From positions 25,423,835 to 25,487,834 of the forward strand of contig NC_003076.8 of the NCBI RefSeq assembly GCF_000001735.4: a DNA stretch of 64,000 nucleotides, written 5' to 3'. Position numbers and translations under genes: made by a program. Positions 48,764-59,661 of the stretch are shown piece after piece (within the stretch, counting starts at the first letter, position 1; the number at the start of each line of letters is the position of its first letter). Under the pieces are notes generated by a model that ran no database searches, was not told the DNA's origin, and worked only from the letters and a program-made list of their open reading frames with translations. Origin of the DNA: Arabidopsis thaliana (lineage: Eukaryota; Streptophyta; Magnoliopsida; Brassicales; Brassicaceae).

Positions 48764-51700
48764 TTACTTGGCTCTAAGACCAGGAACATTTTTGAGACCC
48801 ATCTTACCAAGGATAAGTTTTGGTATAGCTGGAGGATTGTCAAGTCCCATACTACGACTAAACTCGTTTGCCAACTCCACAAGCCTGTCTTTGTCTCTTC
48901 CAATCATCTTCTGTGAGTTGTAGTAACCCAACCAAGCCTGATACGCCGCCTCTTTGTTCCTCATCTCGACATGGCAAAGCGCCTTTTGCACCTATTTGTT
49001 CACATTTCAAAAAATTCAGTTTCTCACACACATCAAGCTAATGAAGTTTTTTCAATTTCTAACTAAAAAGACTTGGCACTGGTAGTGCATTTTAGATTCC
49101 AACTTCTATCTCCTTGAAGCAAAGATCAGTGAAATATGAAAAAGGGTTAACCTTTTTTACAGTTTCTGGGTCTATTGATGGCAGAGGAGACTTAGTGATG
49201 GGTAAATCTTTAAGAGATGATAGAAAGTATTCCTCCCATGGTGCCAACAACAATATGCCTTCTCCTTCCTTTCCTTTTCGCCCGGTTCTACCAAGTCTGT
49301 GTATATATTGTTCTCTGTCTTTTGGCAATCCAACCTGTAGAAGTAAATAGATGTATACAATTTCTATAAACCCCCAAATAAAATTTTCCGGTTGAGTTAA
49401 GAGTTTTACACTATTGTATGATTGATTTTACCTGTAAAACAAGGGTCACATCAGGGTAATCAACTCCTCGAGCAGATACATCAGATGTTACGAGAATCAA
49501 ACCCTTGGATTTTCGGAACTCGTTAGAAACCCTTGTCCTGTAACTCTGCGGTTTTCTAGAATGGATCTCTCTCACGTTTAAGTTTAGCTCACCAAGTAGA
49601 TCAGCCACTAATTTTGTAACCATGGCCGTTGTACAGAAGACAATGACCTTCAGGAACCAGAGTTAAGTCAGTAAGGGAAAAACATTAGTCATCGTGCTTT
49701 GCAACTGATGCTGGTAAGAATTTCATACCTTATAGTCTACGTTACCCATAATGTGTTCGCGAAGAAGTGTGTACAGAAGAGAGAAATGTCTGTCCAGTGA
49801 TGCAATCATGTGCATTTGTCTGACCTGTTGATGCGTCTCTATAGTGCCTTCATGAACACAATTGACAAACTCGTGATCCCGCCTTAGAGCAACAAGGCAT
49901 ATTTGGCGTACCTTTACACCAAAATAACACAAATCAAAACCCATTACAAAAAGGGATTATCTCAACGAAAACCAAAACCAAATGAATTATGCAAGAAAAT
50001 GGGACAAACCTCTTCAGGTACTGTGGCGGAAAATAGAAAAGTTTGTCTCTCCTTAGGAACAGCGGAAATTATCCTCTCAATGTCCTTGCGAAAGCCCATA
50101 TCTAAAAGATGATCAGCTTCATCAAGCACAAGGACTTTCACACCCTTTAACCTCGTTGCAAAGCCTGGCGTGTTCTCGATATGGTCTTTGAGCCTTCCAG
50201 GTGTAGCCACTAAAATCTGAAAATTTCGATATAAAACAATTCGTATAGAAGACGCATATATTGAAGGAACTTTTAGGATTCGCTTGAACATTATTAATAA
50301 ATCCACAAGGAATGACAAACAATTTTCACCTGGCAAGGATTTGTTTGCATACGCTTTTGCTCTAAACCAAGTCTCGTACCTCCAATCACAACTTGAACAC
50401 CAATAGATGGATGATACTTTAGCAAGGTGTTTGCTTCTGTAGCAGCTTGATTGGCAAGTTCTCTAGTAGGGCATATCACAAGCGCAAGGATTGGGGGTCG
50501 CTTATTATCCGGGCTTGTAGGAGGAGATTTGACAACTACTTCAATTGATGGAAGCTTAAAAATAAACACCAGCAATAAGCACAGATCCCAAATATAGGTT
50601 CAATCCATTACCAAATGGCCAACTTAGTGTATGGTATGTCTCACCAAAAACGCTACAGTTTTCCCAGTTCCTGTTTTGGCCTTAGCTAGGACATCCTTGC
50701 CTGAAAGAACAGAGGATGCCAAGGGATTAAAGAATAAAAGATATAACATGGAAGTCATTGTATACTTGAGGAATCCCATTGATACTCAAGAAAGTTCACA
50801 AAGTGTCTAGGCTTTTCTTTCTGCTAAACTGGTGGTTATTATATAAAGCTTGGTAGAGACTAGAGAGTCACCATTTCTAAATCATTGTGTTATTTGTTTC
50901 TGCATTGTTGATCCAATGAGCACCATAAGAAACGAAAAGAAAAAAAACAAATACCTTTGAGAATTATAGGGAGAGTAGCTTCCTGAACAACAGTCATTGT
51001 CTCGTATCCAGCATCCTTGATTGCCTTTAGCGATAAGGGAGACAATGGATAGTGATCAAATCTGTTAACCGAAAAGAGTAACTCTCAATCTGACAGTACC
51101 AAGAGGTCAAGATTCACAATCAAGCAAAACTCTTAAGGTTGATGTGATTAATTCAAAATCACACAGAAGAAACTAGATTTGCAACAATGTTTGTTTACCT
51201 TGTCTTAGTCAAATAAGAATCATTTGCATTCCTCGTTTTATCCGCTTCTATAACATTCTCCTTATCAAACCCAAAAGCAGAAACAGCTTTCTTCTTAAGA
51301 AAGTCATAATCTTGGTCCTCTTCCTCATCATCTTCACTAAGCAAATCCCCAATATCTCCCATTACTAAACTCTTGACATCCTCATCACTACTTTCGTCTT
51401 CAAGACGAAGATCTTCCCGTTTCCTTAAACCCTTCTCGTCTTCTCTATCTCTACTAAAGCTTGTCTCTTTCCTCCCACGAAATGACGCCTCGCTACTCTT
51501 TCCTTGAATCCGACTATTGAATCCCCTTTCTCTATCACCACCATAACGCTTATTCCTAAAGGAATCAACTTGGTTGCGAATTCCTCTCTTCTCTTGGTTT
51601 CTTCCTCTGCTACGATCCTCCTCATCTTCATCGTCACTCTTGAGAATTCCACGCGAAGATCCGGTTCTAAAACCGCTTACCCAATTGCTGAGCTCTTCCT

Positions 51701-51944
51701 CGTCTTCGATCAAGCTCTTTGACGCGCGAATTTCTCCTCCGTCTCGAATCCGCCGCTCAAATTCTGGTTGATCTCTGTTAGGACGGGTTGAGAAGTTTAT
51801 GCGAGACCCAAATTCAAAGTGATTCAATCCAGAAGAGAATATCCGGAAGAGCAAAGGGACGGAGCTAGAGGTATTATAAGAGAGATGTGTACCCGAAAGA
51901 GAGTGAGCGAAGAATCGTATTCGGAGAGGGAAATTCAAAGGCAT
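48764..51944 (-). CDS. RH31: DEAD-box ATP-dependent RNA helicase 31
   Basis: Nine coding exons: 51944-51199, 51061-50955, 50700-50645, 50554-50330, 50216-50010, 49911-49729, 49647-49432, 49334-49152 and 48991-48764. They close in frame to 716 residues. The first ~250 residues hold a basic, Ser/Arg-rich N-terminus that resembles an organelle presequence, then an Arg/Asp/Glu-rich linker. The helicase core is complete: the Q region (GYETMTVVQ), motif I AKTGTGKT, Ia PTRELA, Ib TPGR, II DEAD, III SAT, V TSDVSARGVD and VI HRLGRTGRKG. Such enzymes unwind short RNA duplexes or remodel RNA-protein complexes; the substrate here is unknown. Close relatives are RH25 and RH26 on the upper arm of chromosome 5. 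The C-terminus (KEAAYQAWLGYYNSQ) is typical of this subgroup. Confidence 0.93.
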
Positions 51945-52364
51945 GACTTTAGATACAATAACGGAGTTTCGCCGTTGCCGGTGGCCGGAAAAACTGGAGG
52001 CAAGTAAAGGGTTCAGTAAGAGTGAGGCTTTTTCGAGTTTCAGTGGTTTTAATTTTAAGGAACAGAGGAGGACCGTTAAACGACAACGTATTATCTTCGT
52101 ATGCTGAAAACGGCATGTCGTTTTGTTTGTTTGAAATGTTGGAGGAAAATAATCAGCAAACGACGACGTATCCCCTCGTGTTCTGAAGTATGGAAACGGC
52201 AGGTCGTTAACTCTTGCTTCAAAAAGAAGTTTCCCTCTTTCAATTTTTTTTTACTTATTCATTGACTTCGCTTCTTCCTCTTTGTCGTTAACTCTTAGAT
52301 AATTAACACGGAAAAACCATAAGTAAAAAGCAAAACAAATAGATAAAGAAAAAGAGCATATACT
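51945..52364. promoter_or_regulatory. RH31 promoter with two palindromic ACGAC..GTCGT units
   Basis: Two imperfect palindromes, 52078-52124 and 52158-52209, share the pattern AACGACnACGTAT...AAACGGCAnGTCGTT, with inverted AACGAC/GTCGTT ends. They lie 135-265 bases upstream of the RH31 start. A second pair of the same units lies beyond the small gene at 53010-53144. Confidence 0.5.
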
Positions 52365-52677
52365 TCAAAACAATGGAAGAGATGATGATGGGGTCAATAC
52401 GATGTGAGGAATCAGAAGAAAGATTCCAGCGACTGCGTACCCTAAAAGGAACCAGAACCACCGTCCATTAATGGAAGCGAGAAACTTGCTTGCATCCCAA
52501 AGCACTTTCATAAAGTGGCAAAAGAGAAGGCAAGGGATCATAGTTTCCATACTCACCATCATCCACATTTACTCTAAGAAATGTTGCACTCCTGGGGGCT
52601 GGGACAGGATGTCCATATTTTGATGCTTCCGCACTAGTCTTAGGCTCCATCGGTTTTGGAAGGAAGTTGAAGAACAT
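52365..52677 (-). CDS. Small candidate tail-anchored membrane protein (86 residues)
   Basis: Two exons are proposed: 52677-52557 and 52504-52365. A consensus donor (GTGAGTATGG) at 52556 and an acceptor ATGAAAG at 52505 give a 52-base intron, very short for a plant. The joined frame (40 codons plus 46) begins MFFNFLPKPMEPKTSAEASK and passes through APRSATFLRVNVDD to VLWDASKFLASINGRWF. It ends in a hydrophobic helix (FWFLLGYAVAGIFLLIPHIVL) and a short tail. Without splicing, the first frame runs 69 codons and lacks the membrane segment. I do not recognise the family. The in-frame joining of a hydrophobic C-terminal helix across a good donor supports a real gene, but the intron length is a concern. 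Confidence 0.5.
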
Positions 52678-53690
52678 TTAGAACAATACACTAAACTGTA
52701 ACGTCGTCATTTTGCCAAAGAGAAAAAAAAATGGGCCACTCGATTATTATTTGTTTAGACCCGTTGGTAATCGGGCTTAAACGGGTGAACCCTATTAAAT
52801 TATTTATTTTTTAAATGGATTCGGGTAAAAAAAACATAACAAATAGCCCGTTTAGACTCGCGGGCTTGAGGCCCATTGTAACATCACTAGAGAGAGAGGT
52901 GTCTTATTTTATTTTTTTTATGAGTGTTTAGGACCAAAATTAGATTATCGGGCTTTCTTCACAAGCCAATTATCGTACAACCATGTTTGAGTTCCAGTGA
53001 AGAACCTTTTTGACGACGGCGTATACTCGTATGCTTAAATATGAAAACGGCAGGTCGTTCTTTTTCTTCGAATTGTTTGGAGAAAAGAAATTTCGAAGCG
53101 ACGACGTATCGTCATGTCCTGGAATGTGGAAACGGCAGGTCTTTGTTTCATAAAAGCTTAGAATTCTTGGACCATATTTAGTTCATGAATTTATCATACG
53201 TATTAATATGGTTAGTGATTGTTTTAATTAGGGTACTAGATGATTTATTATGACCTAACTGATATATCCACCTAAATAGTTTTGATCCGTAGCTTTTCAG
53301 TTGATTCACGAGACCGAAAATTTGAACTAAAATGGAGAATTTGTGGATTATAACCAAATTACAATATCTATATGAAATATAACAGATACTGAATTAGAAT
53401 AGAAAACATGTTGTTAAAAAATTTAAAATAAAAATAAAAATAAAAATGGGCAAAACAACAAATACCAAACGTAAACGAAGATATTAGAAAAAGAAATTCT
53501 AAAACAGTGGCGTTTTTCTGTCCAAATCCAAAACTATTATGAAGGGACGTTTCTGATATATATATAAAAAAACCCGAGATTTTATCGGATGTGTCGTAAT
53601 GAAAGGGGTAAAACACGTGGCAGTCAACCAGGCTGTCAGTTGTTGGTGAAAGCAGACAAGCGCGTGATTTTAATATAATCTCTCTTTACC
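52678..53690. other. Intergenic region upstream of the small gene and of TOL5
   Basis: The left part (52738-52880) has several GGGCC/GGGCT site II-like strings on both strands. The second pair of ACGAC..GTCGT palindromes lies at 53011-53144. The rest is AT-rich TOL5 promoter DNA with ACACGTGG near 53613. The 82-codon minus ORF at 53368-53616 is low-complexity Phe/Tyr-rich and not convincing. Confidence 0.5.
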
Positions 53691-55100
53691 CGCGCCAACA
53701 ACACTTTACCAAGACAGATCTCTCATGGCGGTGCTCTGATGCTTCAGCCTTTGATTTTTTCCTTTTTTGACCTTTTTAATCTCTAATTATAATAATCAGT
53801 ACAAAATCACTGTTGTTTACCATTAATTTAAGGAATTAATCCTAATCTGATTTTAAGGAATTAATCTCTATTTGCCAAAGAAGAGGCGCAAAGGCTCCGT
53901 CTTTTTTCTTCTTCTTGTTTCTGTGTTACCGATCTGGCTCTGTCTTCTTCTTCTTCTTCTTCTTCTTCTTCTTCTTCTTCTTCTTCTTCGTTTACGTCTC
54001 TGTGAAATGCTCAAGCTGATTAGGGTTTATCAACTTTTTCTCAACTTTCTTGTTATCTCCTTCGTTATCCTCTCTGTCTTCTCAGGTGACTAATCACTCA
54101 CTCTATCGTTATCCACTTGATTGTTTTGTTTCCTGTTTGCTTTTTGATTTGAGATCTATTTTTGGGTTCAGATTGTTGTCGACAGCTAAATTCTTTGATG
54201 TATTTGGATCAAAGTATCCGTTTTTATTTGATTTGTTCCGTCTTCTTCGTGATCGTGTTTGTGTCTGTCTCTCTCCTAGATTTGGGTTTTGGGGATTTGG
54301 GTATGCGTTGTTGTGATCAGAAGGGACCTTTATCGTTTAGTGATCTCTTTGATACAGAGAGACACTAAAAATGGTGAAAAAATGACAAAACTTCTTATTG
54401 GATGAGGGAAGAAACGTTCTAACGTGTTCCATCTTCTATCATTTTCTTCTTAGATATTTTAAGATTGACTGTTTTCTGAACATTTCATGCTTTAGGAAGT
54501 GTTAAGTTGAAACCTTTTTCTCTTAGCTCTCCAATTGCTAAGTGTTTTTTCTGTTGTCTTTCTTAATTATCTTTTGGGATTCTCATGGGATTTGATTGAG
54601 GTAGAGGGAAGAAGAGAGAGAGACAAAAAGAGCTTTAGGCTATTGTCTAGACTTGCTTAATTTGGAATATATGTGTGCTGAGTCTAGTATTTTCCTCTGT
54701 GAAATCCAGCTGATATAATCATGATAGTAACATTCAGTTTCTTTTGTCCTTTCATTGATTGCAGCTTAGCAGCTATTGTGCATTTGAAGCTGTACTCGGA
54801 AGAAAAGCCCATAGAAGAGTCAAATGTAAGTTCTCTTACTGATTCTTGAGCTCCCAATCAATGCATAGAAGCTGCGATAATAACCCATTAATTATGTAGA
54901 AAGTTTATATGCTCATTGGTCGACCATACACTTTATTTTGGCTGTTTCTGATGTTCTGGCTTAACATATCTGTTTTCTTTGCTGTTCTTGTGATTAGCAT
55001 GAACTAAGTTTCTGACTTTGAAATCAGCAAAAATGTGTCGTGGTTGGTCATGCTGGAATCTTTAGTGCTAATTATCTCTGGCTCATACAGATAACAAAAA
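53690..55100 (+). other. TOL5: TOL5 5' leader with two introns and a CTT repeat
   Basis: A probable first leader exon ends with the donor CTCAG|GTGACT at 54086. A second leader exon spans 54765-54825 (acceptor TTGCAG, donor GTAAGT). The third begins at 55091, ten bases before the ATG. The first exon holds a (CTT)n microsatellite at 53944-53989 and short upstream ORFs, including ATGGCGGTGCTCTGA at 53725. A 74-codon frame (53872-54093) over the repeat is Leu-rich only because of CTT. Leader introns and uORFs often tune expression. This is inferred from splice signals. Confidence 0.55.
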
Positions 55101-57387
55101 ATGGCTGCGGAGCTTGTAAGTTCTGCAACAAGTGAGAAGCTTGCAGATGTGGACTGGGCCAAAAACATTGAGATCTGTGAATTAGCTGCTCGAGATGAAA
55201 GGTATGCAGAGCCAGACTGCTTTTTTCTTTGTAGAAAGTGATATTTTTTTACCAACTTATAAATTCTTTTTAGCCAGAGAATTTCAAGCTTGCAGATGTT
55301 GCTATGATGTTTAAATTTTATCATCCTTAATGATTGAGATATATAAACACTTTACTTTTGCTTCATCTTGGACATACTTTTTTTCTGATAATGAGTTTAT
55401 CTATGGTGAACAGGCAAGCAAAAGATGTTATCAAGGCTATCAAAAAACGCTTGGGAAGCAAGAACCCAAATACTCAATTATATGCTGTCCAGGTAGGTTG
55501 TGGTCCAGATCTATCGTATACAGTAGAATCATGCTTTATGAGAATGTCATACTTTTGAACGTTTTGGTAACTTAAAACTGTTGTTTTGCTTGTTCTTGCA
55601 GTTGCTAGAGATGTTGATGAATAATATTGGAGAGAATATTCATAAGCAAGTTATAGATACAGGTGTACTCCCTACGCTTGTGAAGATAGTAAAGAAAAAA
55701 GTATGTTCATCTCTGTTTCTGGATGTTACTTCTCTACCAATTTGAGAGTTAAGCTGCTTATAGTTTGCATATTGTTTGGTTGGCATTTTTCGAACACTTT
55801 TTAGTCGGATTTGCCTGTAAGAGAGAGGATTTTTCTTCTTCTTGATGCAACTCAAACCTCCCTTGGTGGCGCTTCAGGGAAATTCCCTCAGTATTATACA
55901 GCATACTATGAATTAGTGGTGAGTTTGAAACAAGAACATTCGAATTCCGTGATTCTGCTCTTGAAGAAGCAAATTAGATAAGACTGAGAGCTTTTCTTTT
56001 TGTTATCTTCTGTTACCCCCAGAACGCAGGAGTTAAATTTACTCAGAGGCCTAATGCTACACCAGTCGTGGTCACTGCTCAGGCTGTTCCGAGAAATACC
56101 CTTAATGAACAACTTGCATCTGCCAGAAATGAGGGGCCTGCTACTACTCAGCAGCGAGAATCTCAATCTGTCTCTCCTTCGAGGTATCTTCTTCTCCATA
56201 TGTCAGTTGTCTAAATTTTAGTTGATGTTAAGAGACCTTATGCTGTTTTATCTCTTTGCTTATAGTATTTTACAAAAGGCTAGTACTGCATTAGAAATTT
56301 TGAAGGAAGTGCTTGACGCAGTCGATTCTCAAAATCCTGAGGTATATAATATACCTCTTGACTTTGTATAGTTACCTCCATTAAACAGACATTATTTGGC
56401 TCCTTTTCTAATCTCTTAACCTGAGAATGACTCCAGTTTGATCCACTTTTTTTCATCCAGGGGGCAAAAGATGAGTTTACTCTTGATCTTGTCGAGCAAT
56501 GTTCGTTTCAGAAAGAGCGCGTAATGCACCTCGTCATGACATCGAGGCAAATCTTCTTTCTCTCTTGGTTTAGAGGGCATGTTAAAAGAATTTTTCTTTT
56601 CAAGTATATCAACCAATTTTGTTTATGCAGGGATGAAAAAGCAGTTTCTAAAGCAATCGAATTGAATGAGCAACTTCAGAGAATTCTCAATAGACACGAA
56701 GATTTGCTGTCTGGTAGAATCACTGTTCCTAGCAGGTCTACCACATCAAATGGATATCATTCCAATCTCGAACCTGTCCGTCCTATCTCAAATGGTGACC
56801 AGAAACGCGAGCTAAAGGCTTCTAATGCAAACACCGAATCAAGCAGCTTCATTTCTAACCGAGCCCATCTTAAGCTTGAGGAAGAAGATGAGGAAGAGGA
56901 GCCTGAGCAGTTATTCAGAAGGTCTGTCCCCTCACATTACTCAATCTCAAATCGGAGATTACAAAGTTGATAATCTCATAAGGTTCTTGGAATAAAAGAT
57001 GGTTATCCTTGATGCTAAGACTAAGGATCTATGTGAATATATACTTGCAGATTGCGAAAAGGGAAAGCTAGAGCAAGGCCTGAGGATGAAGAAGAGCCAT
57101 CACCTCCACAAGGATTGCCTGGATCAGCAATACATAACGAAAGACTTAACCGTCCACTTATCCGTCCTTTACCATCAGAGGAGGCATCACGCGGTGGTGA
57201 TAGCCATTCGCAATCCCCACCTGTTGTGATTCCACCACCACCTGCGAAGCACGTTGAGAGGGAAAAATTCTTCAAGGAGAATAAAGGTGACGGTGCCTTG
57301 GGTTTACCAGGTCATATGCGAGGCCTTTCTTTGCATAGCCGTGATGGCAGCAGCTCACGCAGTGGAAGCGTAGACTTCAGTGACTGA
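55101..57387 (+). CDS. TOL5: TOM1-like ubiquitin receptor (VHS and GAT domains)
   Basis: Nine coding exons: 55101-55201, 55414-55492, 55602-55700, 55805-55918, 56023-56183, 56266-56341, 56461-56546, 56631-56921 and 57051-57387, in frame to 447 residues. TOL proteins bind ubiquitinated plasma-membrane cargo and pass it toward ESCRT sorting. The VHS domain spans residues ~5-140 ([15 protein letters not shown], then [17 protein letters not shown]). The GAT domain spans ~205-285 ([17 protein letters not shown], then [19 protein letters not shown]). The tail is Pro/Ser/acid-rich. The intron at 56547-56630 uses a GC donor (TCGAG|GCAAAT) and is 84 bases, open in frame, so its retention would add 28 residues inside the GAT domain. 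The gene converges on SnRK2.5, with 409 bases between stop codons. Confidence 0.93.
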
Positions 57388-57796
57388 AACAACCAAAGCT
57401 CTCATCATCATATATATGTATTCTTTCACGCTTGTTTCTTTAGGTTTTGTTAATTTACAGATGGGAAAAAGTTTGTGTTGTGTGTTGCTGTTATTTCTCT
57501 CTCTCTCTCTCTCTTTCTCTCTCCTTCTACGTCTCTAGTGTTGTGAATTTAGAATGTAGCACGATGAGATCTGATTATGTATACGAGTAAAAGGTACTTC
57601 CTTTCACTATGTTCAAACCTGAGCTATGTTATTTACAGAGGTTGTTGTTACTGTTCCTGTTTGTGTATTGAAGCCGAATGTTCAAATGCTATGATAACTA
57701 ATTGGTCAATTGCGTAGATAAAGTTTTGAAACTTCGAATTCACATAAACGTAAAGATACAAGGAGATTGAATATTACACAACAGAGTGAGAGTTTC
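57388..57796. other. Convergent 3' ends of TOL5 and SnRK2.5
   Basis: This contains both 3' untranslated regions, with a CT microsatellite at 57497-57522. There is no other gene. Confidence 0.5.
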
Positions 57797-59661
57797 TTAA
57801 GCTTTGGGAGGCTCTTGACAAGAATGGGCCTCTTTAACATGCTTCTCGTATTCATCTTCTTCCTCTTCCTCTTCTTCCTCCTCTTCTTCTTCTTCTTCTT
57901 CTTCTTCTTCAACCTCGTCCTCCACATCTTCCTCATCATCATCAAAGCCCTTGACGGCATTAGAAGACGGAGCTGGATTCCTGGCTTCTCCAACGATCTT
58001 CATTATGTCCTCTACGCTTTGGAGGGAAAAGCTTGGGGTTTCTCTCTTGTAGTACGCCGCTTGAGCAGGCTCTGTAAGCTCCTTTGGCAAGTTCTTTAAG
58101 TACCATGGATGCTTCTTGATCTCTTTAAGTGTGATTCTCTGCATAAATTTATGACATGTCATCAAAAGATTGAAATATAGAAAAGACAGCTTCAACTCAG
58201 ATAAATGAGAAAGTAGTACCTTAGCTGAATTAGTGACAAATATGCGAGAGAGAAGGTGTCTGCACTCCTGCGATATATGAACGTAATCCGGGATCTTGTA
58301 CTGGACAGCCATTATACGCTGCAGAACATTTTCACAGCACCATAAAACACTTAGTAGAAGAATTGAAGTGAAAAAGACGCTGTGAGAAATTTGAGGATTT
58401 GGTTAATACTTGGATTGTTTTCCTGAAGTTTCTCGGATCATCCGGGTCTTCAAACGGATAACCTCCAACTAACATCACATAAAGAGTCACACCACAGGAC
58501 CAAACATCCGCATGCTACATAACACAAACACCAAAGAGTTCCATTAACAAGTGACAAATAAGGATCAGACCATTGAAGAAGACATGAGTAACATTACCTT
58601 TCCGTCATATTCTCTTCGGGAAAGAACTTCAGGTGCGATATAAGCTGGAGTACCAACAGTTGATTTAGGTCTAGAGTGAAGCAGAGATGACTGCACAAGA
58701 AGAAATGGAAACATATGACTTATGAGATCAAGTCCCAAGTAATAATGGGAACCAGAATTGAAACAAATGAAGAAAAAGAGACTAATGAATGAATGAATGA
58801 CCTTGGAGTAACCAAAATCACAGATTTTCAAAAGCGGGGCTGGACTACCATCAAGCAGTGTATTCTCAAGCTTCAAATCTCTATGACATATTTGCTACAT
58901 AAACATATAAAAAGATTATAGAAAAATGAAGCAAAGACCTCTCCTTTCACATAATCACATTCATGGAGATTTAGTTTAGTTATGTTAATAAAATACCAGT
59001 GAATGACAGTAATCCACGCCACAAATCAGCTGCTGAAAGAAGTATCTAGCCTGAAAAAAATAGCAAGATGGAGAAACATCAATCAAGAATTTGTAGAAAA
59101 ATCGAATAAGAGAACCAAGTAAGGATTTTGAGAAAGGAGCATATATATCACACACCTCAGCTTCACTGAATCTACCAGCATTACAGATTCTTTCAAAGAG
59201 CTCTCCTCCAGAAGCATACTCCATTACAATTGCAAGATGAGTTGGAGTCAGAATCACCTACAAAAGTTTCTCTGTTTTTAAGTTCCTTAATCTCAATTAA
59301 AGTACTAACAGATTATGCAACAAATCAACAAACCTCCTTGAATCTGATGATATTAGGATGCCTAAGTGATCTATGATTGATAATCTCTCTTGCCACATTC
59401 TCATCAATCTGCAATCCAACATATTACCATCAAATCACAATCCTCAATTATCCCAAAAGTTGAAGACTTTCATCTAATTTCTAACCAATCAAAGAAAGAT
59501 CAAAACTTTTTCTGAGAAACCAAAGAGGAAAAAGATCAAACCTTGCGACCTCTCTCAATGTATTTCATAGCAACGAGCTCTTTGGTCTCTTTGTGTCTAA
59601 GAAGACGAGCCACACCAAAATTTCCAGCTCCCAAATCCTTCACAACCTCATACTTGTCCAT
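57797..59661 (-). CDS. SNRK2.5: SNF1-related protein kinase 2.5
   Basis: Nine coding exons: 59661-59542, 59408-59334, 59257-59156, 59050-58997, 58894-58802, 58690-58598, 58514-58410, 58318-58220 and 58138-57797, exactly 360 residues. SnRK2 kinases act in osmotic-stress and, for some members, ABA signalling. The core shows [11 protein letters not shown] (glycine loop), the VAMKYI lysine, [17 protein letters not shown], the activation loop [16 protein letters not shown], and a SnRK2 box after the kinase domain ([12 protein letters not shown]). The C-terminal acidic patch is glutamate-rich (about 18 consecutive Glu, encoded by the CTT-like repeat at ~57864-57912) rather than Asp-rich. This places it with the ABA-insensitive subclass. 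The closest paralog is SnRK2.1 on the upper arm of chromosome 5. Confidence 0.95.

Noticed and set aside
53872-54093. 73-codon Leu-rich ORF in the TOL5 leader
   Set aside because: Leucines come from the CTT microsatellite; the region lies in a spliced leader exon.
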